NCBI GenBank assembly: GCA_963664845.1
Contig: OY761615.1
Span: 3,286,001-3,350,000, forward strand
Source: CAIYTF01 sp963664845
Lineage (GTDB): Bacteria > Bacteroidota > Ignavibacteria > Ignavibacteriales > Ignavibacteriaceae
Direction: 5' to 3'
Length of the DNA: 64,000 nucleotides
Shown: one piece after another, positions 56,379 to 64,000 of the stretch
Position numbering within the stretch: the first letter of the stretch is position 1
How the letters are laid out: each line of letters opens with the position of its first letter
Position numbers and translations under genes: made by a program
Notes under the pieces: generated by a model
Database searches by the model: none
The model's input: only the letters and a program-made list of their open reading frames with translations
What the model was told of the DNA's origin: nothing

Positions 56379-57374
56379 TTGAACACACTCTATGATAATC
56401 CTGATGCAAAAGCCGCATTAGCGCTGCAGGAAAAGATCGGCGCGATCAAAAAAGAGATCGCCAAAACAATTGTGGGGCAGGACGAGATCATTCATCAGTT
56501 GTTGATCTCTCTCCTTTCCCGGGGGCATTGCCTCCTTGTCGGTGTTCCCGGACTCGCGAAAACACTGCTCATAAAAACACTTGCAAGTGTGCTTGATCTT
56601 GATTTCAGCAGAATTCAATTCACCCCCGATCTTATGCCGAGTGATATCACCGGAACGGAGTTGATTGAAGAGGACCCGGTGACACGCCGCCGGGAATTTC
56701 GCTTTGTGCCCGGGCCGCTTTTTGCCAACGTTGTTCTGGCCGATGAAATTAACCGTACCCCGCCCAAGACACAAAGTGCGCTGCTTGAGGCAATGCAGGA
56801 GCATCGTATCACCGTTGCCGGCAAAAGCTATCAGTTGAAAGAACCGTTCTTTGTGCTGGCTACTCAGAACCCAATTGAGCAGGAGGGCACCTATCCGCTG
56901 CCTGAAGCACAACTTGACCGGTTCATGTTCAATTTATGGTTGAGTTACCCTGACTTTGCAGAAGAAGCCAAGATATTGAAAATGACCACGAGCGAATATA
57001 CCGCTGACCTGCACAAGGTGGTTACCGCGGAAGAATTGCTGGGCTTTCAGCAGTTGATCCGTAAAGTCCCGGTAGCAGATAATGTTATTGAATTTGTCGT
57101 CAGGTTGGTTAGCAAAACACGGCCCGCGCATGACTCGGCACCAAAATTTGTTAAAGATCTGGTTCGTTGGGGTGCAGGCCCCAGGGCCTCACAATATTTG
57201 CTCCTGGCTGCAAAAACAAAAGCGCTTATTGAGGGAAGGTTTACTCCCGAGATTGATGATGTCCGGTACGCAGTGCTCCCCACCTTGCGGCACCGTATTA
57301 TTACGAATTTCAACGCAGAGGCAGATGGTATTTCCACTGCCGATGTTATCGACAGGTTAATGAAAGAAGTGTAA
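56379..57374 (+). CDS. MoxR-family AAA+ ATPase
   Basis: 331 codons from a TTG at 56379, the only suitable in-frame start, with GGGATG upstream. Walker A HCLLVGVPGLAKTLLIK, the MoxR block RIQFTPDLMPSDITGTELIEE, Walker B NVVLADEINRTPPKTQSALLEAMQEHRITVAG and sensor FFVLATQNPIEQEGTYPLPEAQLDRF are all present. MoxR proteins act as chaperones for VWA-domain partners such as BatA-type proteins; the BatA-like gene of this window lies at 41742-43835. The stop overlaps the start of the following ABC ATPase by one base. Confidence 0.93.
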   Translation: MNTLYDNPDAKAALALQEKIGAIKKEIAKTIVGQDEIIHQLLISLLSRGHCLLVGVPGLAKTLLIKTLASVLDLDFSRIQFTPDLMPSDITGTELIEEDPVTRRREFRFVPGPLFANVVLADEINRTPPKTQSALLEAMQEHRITVAGKSYQLKEPFFVLATQNPIEQEGTYPLPEAQLDRFMFNLWLSYPDFAEEAKILKMTTSEYTADLHKVVTAEELLGFQQLIRKVPVADNVIEFVVRLVSKTRPAHDSAPKFVKDLVRWGAGPRASQYLLLAAKTKALIEGRFTPEIDDVRYAVLPTLRHRIITNFNAEADGISTADVIDRLMKEV

Positions 57375-58108
57375 TGATTGAAATAACCAATCTTCACAAG
57401 AGCTTTGGCGACAAACAGGTGTTGCGCGGAGTGGATTTGACTATTAATGACGGCGAAACAATGGTTATCGTTGGTCGCAGCGGGTGCGGAAAAAGCGTTA
57501 TGCTGAAACATATTGTCGGACTTCTGTCACCGGATGAAGGCACAGTCAAAGTTGAAGGGCAGATAGTCAGCGAGCTTAAGCAAAAAGCTCTGTATGAGCT
57601 CAGGATAAAGTTCGGGTATCTCTTCCAGGGTGCAGCGCTGTTCGACTCGCTGACCGTCGAAGAAAACGTAGGGCTGCCCCTTTTTGAAGCAAGGGTACGC
57701 CCGGAACAAAGCGTCATTGATGCAATGGTGGAAGAGAAGCTTGAACTGGTTGGCTTGCCTGGTATACAAAAGCTTAAACCGGCAGAACTTTCAGGCGGCA
57801 TGAGGAAACGTGTTGGCCTTGCAAGGGCTCTCGTAACCAACCCGCAATATATTCTTTACGATGAACCTACAACCGGATTGGATCCGATCATGTCCGATTC
57901 AATTGACAGCCTTATTCACGAGGTTAAGCAAAAGGTGAAGGCCACCGCTATAGTTGTAACCCACGACATGTTTTCAGTGAAAAATGTGGCTGACCGGGTA
58001 GCTATGATGGTTGAAGGGAAAACGTACTTTCTCGGAACTCCCGATGAACTGCTCACTTCCAAAGACGAAATTATTTATCAATTCATAAAACGAACTGAAA
58101 CGCTTTAA
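57374..58108 (+). CDS. MlaF-like ABC transporter ATP-binding protein
   Basis: A 244-aa ATPase. Seen: Walker A GRSGCGKSVMLKHIVGLL, Q-loop region FGYLFQGAALFDSLTVEENVGLPL, signature LSGGMRKRVGLARAL, Walker B YILYDEPTTGLDP and the switch His in VVTHDMFS. The FQGAALFDSLTV and GGMRKRVGLARAL blocks are typical of MlaF, the ATPase of the phospholipid-transport system at the inner membrane. No MlaE permease or MlaD gene is adjacent in this window (the next gene is on the other strand), which is unusual. Start overlaps the MoxR stop. Confidence 0.92.
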   Translation: MIEITNLHKSFGDKQVLRGVDLTINDGETMVIVGRSGCGKSVMLKHIVGLLSPDEGTVKVEGQIVSELKQKALYELRIKFGYLFQGAALFDSLTVEENVGLPLFEARVRPEQSVIDAMVEEKLELVGLPGIQKLKPAELSGGMRKRVGLARALVTNPQYILYDEPTTGLDPIMSDSIDSLIHEVKQKVKATAIVVTHDMFSVKNVADRVAMMVEGKTYFLGTPDELLTSKDEIIYQFIKRTETL

Positions 58109-58128
58109 CAGTTTCAACCGGTTGCTTC

Positions 58129-58157
58129 GGCTCTCCCCGATGTTGTCGAGGAGAGCC
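58129..58157. terminator. Bidirectional terminator-like hairpin
   Basis: Perfect 8-bp stem GGCTCTCC/GGAGAGCC between the convergent mlaF-like and cytochrome genes. There is no strong U-run on either side. Confidence 0.45.
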
Positions 58158-58198
58158 AAAATGCAAAGCAAACCGGATTCCCAAGTAAACCGTAACTC

Positions 58199-59179
58199 CT
58201 ATCTCATGCCCGCAATCTTCACTTTCTCAACTTTATTCACCATTGCCGGTAAACTATGTAAATAGGTATAGATCGCTTCAAGATCGGATACGGTCATCCC
58301 TGCATACATGGTCCACGGCATTATTGAGGTGAATTCATCAGGCTTCACCGGAATAGGCTGGTGCAGTTCCGGATCATATGATTTGAACCGGTCTACGAAG
58401 TTTTCCTTTGTCCAGTTTCCAATTCCTGTTTCTTTGTCCGGTGTAATGTTTGCCGAAGTGAGCAGTCCAAACGGCATGGGGAACTCCCTGCCACCTGAAA
58501 AAGCTTTTTCCTGGATGATTTGTCCTCGGTTTGCCTGTGTATGGCACTCAACACAGCCAGCGGCCGTAACAAGATATTTTCCATAGGCAAGCTTGTCCGT
58601 AGTATCAGGCCTGGGCGAATGCTTTGGAAGATCAGGAATGGTATGCATAATAATGCTTACCGGGAAATCAGCACTTGATTTGTCAGGAGTGTTTTCGATA
58701 GGATGTAGCGTCCTGATATAAGCCATGATGCTCATGATGTCTTCTTTGTCCATCTGTCCGTAGTATGGATATGCCATCAGGGGGAAAAGCGGTCTGCCGT
58801 CTTTGCTCACGCCACAGGTGATTGCACGGTACAACTCGCCATCGCTCCAGTCTCTGAGTTTCGCAGGTGTGATATTGGGGGCTATGAACCGGCCAGGGAA
58901 GCCATATTGCTGATCGAACACTTCGCCGCCTTTGCCTTCTGTTCCTGCAATGGGCGGCCCGGAAAACTTGGTCCAGTCCCGTGTTGAATGACAGTCGATG
59001 CAGACCGTAACATGATATGCCAGATATTTCCCGCGCGCAAGCCGTGCCGGTGAAGATTCCACCGTCATTGTCTGAACCGGAATGTTTGGCAAATGATGAG
59101 TGATGTATATTGTTATGCCGGTAACGGCAACTATCACCACACCAAGGGCTATTAAAACCCATCTTAAGATTTTTTTCAT
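58199..59179 (-). CDS. Membrane-anchored dihaem cytochrome c family protein
   Basis: 326 codons from the ATG at 59179 (MKKILRWVLIALGVVIVAVTGITIYI, an uncleaved anchor or signal); an upstream in-frame start would sit in a CA repeat. Two haem c sites are seen: VCIDCHST and GCVECHTQ. Each is followed by a candidate Met ligand region (PLMAYPYYGQMDKEDIMSIMAYIRTLHPIEN; SIMPWTMYAGMTVSDLEAIYTYLHSLP), which together give two class I cytochrome c domains. Predicted to be a periplasmic electron carrier. It converges on the ABC ATPase gene and is divergent from the trp operon. Confidence 0.9.
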   Translation of the reverse strand: MKKILRWVLIALGVVIVAVTGITIYITHHLPNIPVQTMTVESSPARLARGKYLAYHVTVCIDCHSTRDWTKFSGPPIAGTEGKGGEVFDQQYGFPGRFIAPNITPAKLRDWSDGELYRAITCGVSKDGRPLFPLMAYPYYGQMDKEDIMSIMAYIRTLHPIENTPDKSSADFPVSIIMHTIPDLPKHSPRPDTTDKLAYGKYLVTAAGCVECHTQANRGQIIQEKAFSGGREFPMPFGLLTSANITPDKETGIGNWTKENFVDRFKSYDPELHQPIPVKPDEFTSIMPWTMYAGMTVSDLEAIYTYLHSLPAMVNKVEKVKIAGMR

Positions 59180-59264
59180 TGTACACACACACACATTTGT
59201 TATTGGGGAGGGCAGGTAATTTAATAAAAATATGGAATTACAAAAAAAAATATTTTGGTGCCCC

Positions 59265-59296
59265 TTGATTTTATTATGATTTTTACTGTATCTTGG
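59265..59296 (+). promoter_or_regulatory. Candidate trp operon promoter
   Basis: TTGATT at 59265-59270 followed 18 bases later by TATCTTGG at 59289-59296. It can be read as a weak sigma-70 type pair or as a near match to TTTG/TAnnTTTG. It would start transcription just before the leader ORF. Confidence 0.3.
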
Positions 59297-59305
59297 AAAC
59301 TAATT

Positions 59306-59392
59306 ATGAGACAACTAAAATCTTTTACATTCGTATCCAACTGGCAAATCCGGGTATATTGGTGGCAGCCCCTCCGATCTGATACCTGGTGA
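59306..59392 (+). CDS. trpL: trp operon leader peptide
   Basis: A 28-codon ORF: MRQLKSFTFVSNW, QIRVYWWQPLRSDTW, stop. It has four Trp codons, two of them adjacent (59360-59365), in 28 residues, an extreme enrichment for a rare amino acid. GGA lies upstream of the ATG. It ends four bases before the antiterminator stem and 29 bases before the terminator. The ribosome on this ORF should sense charged tRNA-Trp and set the choice between terminator and antiterminator ahead of trpE. Confidence 0.85.
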   Translation: MRQLKSFTFVSNWQIRVYWWQPLRSDTW

Positions 59393-59395
59393 AAA

Positions 59396-59454
59396 GCATT
59401 TTAAATTATATTACTATTTAAAAGCCCTTCTTCTAACCAGGAAGGGCTTTTTTT
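59396..59454 (+). promoter_or_regulatory. trp attenuator (antiterminator and intrinsic terminator)
   Basis: Terminator: AAAGCCCTTC (59421-59430) pairs with GAAGGGCTTT (59441-59450) and is followed by eight T's (59448-59455 region). Antiterminator: GC-a-TTTTAAAT (59396-59406) can pair with ATTTAAAA-GC (59416-59425), which uses the first bases of the terminator stem. A ribosome at the leader stop would cover the left antiterminator arm; a ribosome stalled at the tandem Trp codons would not. This is the classic attenuation logic. Confidence 0.85.
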
Positions 59455-59487
59455 ATTGTGGTTAACTCATGAAAGCAATTATACTCT

Positions 59488-60963
59488 ATGAAATTTGAAC
59501 AATTTAAGGAATTTGCACTTACCTATAACTTCATACCGGTGTATGAACGGGTAACGGCAGACCTGCTGACCCCGGTTATAGCATATCTGAAACTGCGGAA
59601 TGCCGGAAGACAGAGCTTCCTGCTGGAAACAGTGGAAGGGAAAGAAAGCCTTGGGCGCTATTCGTTTATTGGTGTTGATCCCGGCAAGATCATATCCAAC
59701 AGGGGAATGAAGCTTACTATTCGTGATGGGGCCGAGACATCCACGGAACAAAAGAATATTTTCGATTATCTCAAGCAGGACCTTCACACGCGCAATCATC
59801 CCACGTTGCCTGAGTTGCCGGCATTTACCGGTGGTACCGTTGGCTATCTGGGATATGAGAATATTGCATTGATTGAGCCGGTGCTCAAGTTGGATGCTGC
59901 CAATGAAGAGGTGTTTGATTCAATCTTTGGTGTTTATGATACTATCCTGGCGTTTGATCACTACAAGCACCAACTTATAATTATAACAAATGTTCATATT
60001 CCAGCTGGAGGTGCAACAGAGGAATTATATTTTGCCGCTAAAGCCAGAATAAAGCAGCTTCGCATTGAACTTGGCAAACCCTTGCATATACAGTCTGACT
60101 TTGCATTTGACAGGAATGTTTCCGAAAGCATATCGGACGATGTTTTTTGCAAGCTTGTTGAGGCAAGCAAACAGAACATTATCGAGGGCGACATCTTCCA
60201 GATAGTGCTGTCTAAAAGATTTTCAGCTTCATATACCGGTGACCTTTTTAATGTATATCGTGCGCTGCGCATAATAAACCCCTCCCCGTATATGTATTTT
60301 CTCGAATTTGAAGACGGTATGACAATTATCGGAACCTCGCCAGAAAACCTGGTGAAGGTGAAGGATGGCATAGTTGAAGTGATGCCTATTGCAGGTACAC
60401 GCAAGAGGGGCTCTGGTCCGGAAGAAGATAAAAAGCTGGAAGATGATTTGGTTAATGATCCGAAAGAGATTGCAGAGCATGTGATGCTGGTGGATCTTGG
60501 GAGGAACGATCTGGGCCGGGTTTGCGAATATGGATCAGTTCATGTAACTGAACAGATGAAGGTGCATCGTTTTTCACACGTAATGCACATTGTGTCTAAA
60601 GTGCAGGGCAAACTTGCCGCAGGAAAAGACTGCATTGATGCACTTCGTTCATGCTTCCCGGCAGGCACTGTGACTGGTGCGCCGAAAATTCGCGCCATGG
60701 AATTGATTAACGATTACGAACACCTGAACAGAAATGTGTATGCGGGCGCTGTTGGCTATATTGACTTTTCCGGCAACCTCGACGTTTGCATCGCCATACG
60801 TACACTTTTTGCCAAGAACCATGCTATTCACTGGCAGGCCGGCGCCGGGCTTGTTGCAGACAGCCAGCCAAAACTGGAAGCAAAAGAAATCAGAAACAAA
60901 TCAGCAGTTTTACGGAACGCTCTTGAACATGCGGAGGTGATAGATGAAGATCTTGGTGATTGA
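59488..60963 (+). CDS. trpE: Anthranilate synthase component I
   Basis: A 491-aa enzyme that makes anthranilate from chorismate and ammonia or glutamine-derived ammonia, the first step to tryptophan. Seen: the N-terminal FLLETVEGKESLGRYSFIG, corresponding to the LLES-type Trp feedback site; IVLSKRF; GTSPENLVKVKDGIVEVMPIAGTRKRG; LVDLGRNDLGRV; SCFPAGTVTGAPKIRAMELI; GAVGYIDFSGNLDVCIAIRTL; QAGAGLVADSQP. All chorismate-binding blocks are present and length is normal. It overlaps trpG by 20 bases and is controlled by the leader/attenuator upstream. Confidence 0.97.
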   Translation: MKFEQFKEFALTYNFIPVYERVTADLLTPVIAYLKLRNAGRQSFLLETVEGKESLGRYSFIGVDPGKIISNRGMKLTIRDGAETSTEQKNIFDYLKQDLHTRNHPTLPELPAFTGGTVGYLGYENIALIEPVLKLDAANEEVFDSIFGVYDTILAFDHYKHQLIIITNVHIPAGGATEELYFAAKARIKQLRIELGKPLHIQSDFAFDRNVSESISDDVFCKLVEASKQNIIEGDIFQIVLSKRFSASYTGDLFNVYRALRIINPSPYMYFLEFEDGMTIIGTSPENLVKVKDGIVEVMPIAGTRKRGSGPEEDKKLEDDLVNDPKEIAEHVMLVDLGRNDLGRVCEYGSVHVTEQMKVHRFSHVMHIVSKVQGKLAAGKDCIDALRSCFPAGTVTGAPKIRAMELINDYEHLNRNVYAGAVGYIDFSGNLDVCIAIRTLFAKNHAIHWQAGAGLVADSQPKLEAKEIRNKSAVLRNALEHAEVIDEDLGD

Positions 60964-61510
60964 TAATTATGACTCGTTCACCTGGAACCTGGTTCAACTT
61001 CTTGGAAAGTTTACCGGTGATATTATTGTGAAACGAAACGATGAAGTGACGGAGGACGAAATATCCCGGATGGGTCCGGATAAGATTCTGCTTTCTCCCG
61101 GTCCGGGGCGCCCTGAAGACTCCCGTATGACGCTGACCGCTATTGAGAAGTTCGGGAAAACTATTCCCGTGCTGGGTGTTTGTCTCGGGCATCAGGCCAT
61201 TGGCATTTCATTTGGCGCATCCGTAGTGCACGCTCCACAACTTATGCACGGAAAAGTCTCTCAAATTCAGCATGACAATAAATCCTTGTTTCGAGATCTT
61301 GAGCAGAATTTTACGGCAACACGCTATCACTCACTTGTGATAGATAAGGATTCTCTGCCTCTTGAGCTGATGATTACTGCATCAACCGCTGATGGCATAA
61401 TAATGGGCGTGAGACACAAGGAATTTCCCATTGAAGGTATTCAGTTCCACCCGGAATCTTTCTTAACGGTTTGCGGAGAGCAGATCATAAAAAATTGGAT
61501 AACACAATAA
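60944..61510 (+). CDS. trpG: Anthranilate synthase component II (glutamine amidotransferase)
   Basis: A 188-aa class I glutamine amidotransferase subunit supplying ammonia to TrpE. Seen: LVIDNYDSFTWNLVQLLG, LLSPGPGRPEDS, the nucleophile in VLGVCLGHQAIG, and the catalytic His/Glu in GIQFHPESFLT. GGAGG lies six bases before the ATG. Starts inside trpE, and its stop TAA overlaps the ATG of trpD by one base. Confidence 0.97.
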   Translation: MKILVIDNYDSFTWNLVQLLGKFTGDIIVKRNDEVTEDEISRMGPDKILLSPGPGRPEDSRMTLTAIEKFGKTIPVLGVCLGHQAIGISFGASVVHAPQLMHGKVSQIQHDNKSLFRDLEQNFTATRYHSLVIDKDSLPLELMITASTADGIIMGVRHKEFPIEGIQFHPESFLTVCGEQIIKNWITQ

Positions 61511-62529
61511 TGAAAACCTATATAGAGAAAATAATAAGCAAAGAAGACCTCACTTTTAATGAGGCGTATGAAGCCATGCACAACATCATGAGCGGAGGGG
61601 TGAATAACTCCCATCTCGCCGGCTTTCTGGTTGCCCTTAAGGCAAAGGGGGAGTCTGCCTCCGAAATTGCCGGTTTTGCCAAGGCAATGCGGGAGAAAAG
61701 CTTAAAAGTGGAAACCGATACGGAAAATCTTATTGACGTGTGTGGTACCGGCGGTGATGACTCCGGTACGTTTAACATTTCCACCGCGGCAGCGTTTGTT
61801 GTGGCCGGGGCCGGTGTGCGTGTTGCAAAGCATGGCAATAAATCCATATCCAGCCGTTCGGGAAGTGCGGATGTACTGACGGAATTGGGAATTAATATTA
61901 ATCTGACCCCTGAGAGGACAAAGACGGCTCTTGAAAAGATCGGCATTAGCTTTTTGTTTGCACCCCATTATCATCCTGCAATGAAATATGCAGCGGTGGT
62001 AAGGAAAGAGCTTGGAATGAAAACCGCATTTAACCTGCTCGGGCCGCTCACCAATCCCGCCGGAACGCAAAAACAACTGATTGGTGTATACAACAACCGT
62101 TCCGCAAGACTAATGGCTCAAGCTGCTTCCTTTCTTGATATGGAACGGGTTTGTTTTATTTGCACGGGGAATAAACGTGATGAAATTACTTTGGATGATG
62201 TGACAGAAGTGAATGAATATAATGCAGGAAAGGAAGTTCGGCAATACGCCATTTCCAACAGGGACTTCGGATACCAGCCAATTACCATCGCTACAATAAA
62301 AGGTGATACACCCGCGGTTAATGCAAAGATGATTTTGCATTTGTTGCGCGACATGATTGTTAATGAAGCATATTATGTAGTTTTGGCCAATTCTGCACTG
62401 GCGCTTTATTGTGCAGGGGTATCCGGGGATTTGAAAGTGTGCCTTGCTGCTGCCGAAAAATCACTTACCAGTGGCAGCGCGTATGAAAAACTTCTTGAAC
62501 TGAAATACTTTGGAGAACAGACATCGTGA
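61510..62529 (+). CDS. trpD: Anthranilate phosphoribosyltransferase
   Basis: 339 codons from the ATG at 61510 (TAATG overlap with trpG); the frame is open upstream but that part codes for TrpG. It transfers phosphoribose from PRPP to anthranilate. Seen: LTFNEAYEAMHNIMSGGVNNSHLAGFLVALKAKGE, the PRPP loop VCGTGGDDSGTFNISTAAAFV, KHGNKSISSRSGSADVLTELG, and FNLLGPLTNPAGTQKQLIGVY. Overlaps trpC by four bases (GTGA). Confidence 0.97.
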   Translation: MKTYIEKIISKEDLTFNEAYEAMHNIMSGGVNNSHLAGFLVALKAKGESASEIAGFAKAMREKSLKVETDTENLIDVCGTGGDDSGTFNISTAAAFVVAGAGVRVAKHGNKSISSRSGSADVLTELGININLTPERTKTALEKIGISFLFAPHYHPAMKYAAVVRKELGMKTAFNLLGPLTNPAGTQKQLIGVYNNRSARLMAQAASFLDMERVCFICTGNKRDEITLDDVTEVNEYNAGKEVRQYAISNRDFGYQPITIATIKGDTPAVNAKMILHLLRDMIVNEAYYVVLANSALALYCAGVSGDLKVCLAAAEKSLTSGSAYEKLLELKYFGEQTS

Positions 62530-63320
62530 GTTTTCTTGATAAAATTTTGGCTGTAAAACAGGAAGAGATAAATGAACTCCACAGTAAATCCACATCCGGT
62601 GATTTCAGGTCAGATATCCTATTCTCTGGCACTACACTTAGCCTTATGGACAGTATTAAACAAAGTGAAGGGATAGCGATAATTGCGGAAATTAAAAAAG
62701 CCAGCCCATCCAAAGGATTATTGCGTCCTGACTTTGATCATCTTGCCATCGCACAAACCTATTTTGAGAATGAAGTAAATGGCGTTTCCATATTGACTGA
62801 CCTCCGGTTTTTCCAGGGAGATATTCGTTTTCTGAGGGAAATAGCGGAATTCAAAACAAAACCGCTACTCCGGAAGGATTTCATTCTGGATGAATATCAA
62901 ATTTTTGAGGCAAAAGCAAACGGAGCCGATGCAATTTTATTGATATCAGAAGCGCTTACAAAGGAATCCATTTTGTCTCTAACACGAACTGCACACTCTA
63001 TTGGGCTTGAAGTGTTACTCGAATTGCACTCGGAAGATCAAATTGAGAAAATAGATCTCTCGGTGAATAAACTTATTGGCGTGAATAACCGGAACCTCAG
63101 TACTTTTGTAACCGACATCCAAACAACGATTGATCTCCGGAAACAATTGCCCAATGATGTGTTGCTTGTTTCCGAAAGCGGAATAGGTGATGATGAAAGC
63201 CTTGACAGGATAAAAGATGCCGGTTGTGATGCAATTCTTGTTGGCGAATATTTAATGAAGGGTGACAACATTGCAGAACGGCTGGTCCGTCTGAAGAACA
63301 GGTGCAGGAGTGAAAAGTAA
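62526..63320 (+). CDS. trpC: Indole-3-glycerol phosphate synthase
   Basis: A 264-aa TIM-barrel enzyme starting at a GTG in overlap with trpD, with GGAG upstream. It closes the indole ring from CdRP. Seen: IIAEIKKASPSKGLLRPDFD (catalytic Lys), SILTDLRFFQGDIRFLREI, LLRKDFILDEYQIFEAKANGADAILLI (catalytic Lys), GLEVLLELHSEDQ (catalytic Glu), GVNNRNLSTF and LLVSESGIGD. It overlaps trpF by 11 bases. Confidence 0.97.
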   Translation: MSFLDKILAVKQEEINELHSKSTSGDFRSDILFSGTTLSLMDSIKQSEGIAIIAEIKKASPSKGLLRPDFDHLAIAQTYFENEVNGVSILTDLRFFQGDIRFLREIAEFKTKPLLRKDFILDEYQIFEAKANGADAILLISEALTKESILSLTRTAHSIGLEVLLELHSEDQIEKIDLSVNKLIGVNNRNLSTFVTDIQTTIDLRKQLPNDVLLVSESGIGDDESLDRIKDAGCDAILVGEYLMKGDNIAERLVRLKNRCRSEK

Positions 63321-63936
63321 GGTTTGCGGCATTACCAACGCTGAAGATGCCTTGCTCTGTGCTGAAAGCGGTGCGGATTTTCTTGGATTTATCTTTTACG
63401 CGAAAAGCAAAAGATACGTCGACGCGGAAATTGCGGCGGACATCGTAAAACTGTTACCTGCCGGCACGTTGAAGGTAGGAGTATTTGTAAATGCACCGGC
63501 AGATAAAATCAATGCAATTGCTGAAAAGCTCAAACTCGATTATGTTCAACTCAGCGGTGATGAATCACCGGACTATGCTCGAACGCTTAATACCCCGGTG
63601 ATAAAAGCTTTTCGTGTCGGTGAGTCGTTCGATTATAGTGTTATTGAAAAATATTATGGTGTCATTCCTTTGTTGGATACTTTTGCTGAGGGCGCATATG
63701 GTGGAACGGGTAAAGTATTTAGTTGGGATACGATCCCATCCGATCTGCGTACTGGCATTATCCTTTCCGGTGGAATTTCTGTTGATAACGTTACTGCTGC
63801 GTACCGGCAGATAGGGCCCATGGCAGTGGATATATCTTCGTCACTGGAGCTTTTCCCCGGGAAAAAAGATGCTGATAAAGTGAAGGTGTTTTTTAGCCGT
63901 ATCAATGAATTGCGGCAAGGGACTGCACAACCCTGA
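63310..63936 (+). CDS. trpF: Phosphoribosylanthranilate isomerase
   Basis: A 208-aa TIM-barrel isomerase starting at a GTG inside trpC, with GGAG upstream. Seen: KVCGITNAEDALLCAESGADFLGFIFYAKSKRYV (catalytic Cys), LKVGVFVNAP, PLLDTFAEGAYGGTGKVFSWD (catalytic Asp) and ILSGGISVDNV. Two usual motifs differ: QLHG is QLSG (residue ~78) and the usual D-x-SSGVE is DISSSLE. The catalytic pair itself is intact. trpB and trpA would be expected next but are not in the window. Confidence 0.95.
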   Translation: MKSKVCGITNAEDALLCAESGADFLGFIFYAKSKRYVDAEIAADIVKLLPAGTLKVGVFVNAPADKINAIAEKLKLDYVQLSGDESPDYARTLNTPVIKAFRVGESFDYSVIEKYYGVIPLLDTFAEGAYGGTGKVFSWDTIPSDLRTGIILSGGISVDNVTAAYRQIGPMAVDISSSLELFPGKKDADKVKVFFSRINELRQGTAQP

Positions 63937-63972
63937 ATCGATGTGATGCAATGTTGCTGACAATACTCAACC

Positions 63973-63993
63973 CCAAACTCATGTTGAGTTTGG
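63973..63993. repeat. Inverted repeat at window end
   Basis: Perfect 9-bp stem CCAAACTCA-TGT-TGAGTTTGG, 36 bp after the trpF stop. It could be a terminator stem or the edge of a dispersed repeat; the window ends 7 bp later. Confidence 0.5.
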
Positions 63994-64000
63994 CCATGAA

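Noticed and set aside
59182..59196. CA dinucleotide repeat at the cytochrome start
   Set aside because: Only about six units; too short to suggest phase variation, and the better start codon lies inside the gene.
63954..64000. Open frame at the window end as a possible start of trpB
   Set aside because: The visible 15 codons do not resemble the TrpB N-terminus and overlap an inverted repeat; too little sequence to call.

Overview
The window looks like a chromosome segment from the Bacteroidota/Chlorobiota (FCB) branch, most like an Ignavibacteria- or Kapabacteria-type free-living heterotroph. Five large exported proteins end in the YPNPFNP-type C-terminal domain used as a type IX secretion (T9SS) sorting signal. 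A TAnnTTTG-type -7 promoter element precedes the arsR-like gene. Unlike classical Bacteroidetes, many genes here have clear Shine-Dalgarno sequences (S8 protease, gap, trpG, DUF4404 gene). No rRNA, tRNA or CRISPR array was seen. The lineage is inferred from gene content only.

Layout. 1-12.3 kb: the C-terminal part of an SMC/SbcC-like ATPase, then an M6 metalloprotease, an S8 subtilase and a beta-helix protein (all T9SS cargo), with a membrane-anchored AraC-type regulator between them. 12.7-19.2 kb: a GT39-like membrane glycosyltransferase, an ArsR-SRPBCC-DoxX-DUF4256 cluster, tetR-gap, and a frameshifted short-chain dehydrogenase. 19.2-20.8 kb: a tandem, decaying array of DUF559 endonuclease cassettes interleaved with copies of the 3' end of yifB/comM. 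20.8-28.1 kb: two accessory genes, a 1253-aa beta-helix T9SS protein and the intact yifB. 28.4-29.9 kb: a toxin-antitoxin island (HigBA-like and a VapBC whose toxin has lost its first catalytic Asp). 29.9-43.8 kb: a TonB-dependent receptor, a TonB-like protein, pdxB, an AbrB-VapC pair, an MBL hydrolase, rlmN-trmH, and a TPM/YbjQ/BatA run. 43.8-51.3 kb: a MITE-like element, a lipoprotein and a 1648-aa T9SS metalloprotease. 52.2-58.1 kb: three consecutive parvulin/SurA-type envelope folding genes, a MoxR ATPase and an MlaF-like ABC ATPase. 58.2-64 kb: a dihaem cytochrome c and the trpEGDCF operon behind a ribosome-mediated attenuator.

How it works together. The secreted hydrolases and beta-helix proteins need outer-membrane export; the three parvulin-type proteins and the MlaF-like ATPase fit envelope biogenesis in such a cell, although no T9SS machinery gene is in the window. 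The trp genes overlap or touch, so they should be translated as one unit, controlled by a 28-codon leader peptide with four Trp codons and a terminator/antiterminator pair.

The most unusual parts are the DUF559/yifB-3' array (a possible homing-like cassette), the two-copy MITE with terminal inverted repeats and a 7-bp target duplication, the VapC with Tyr in place of its first catalytic Asp, and the trp attenuator.
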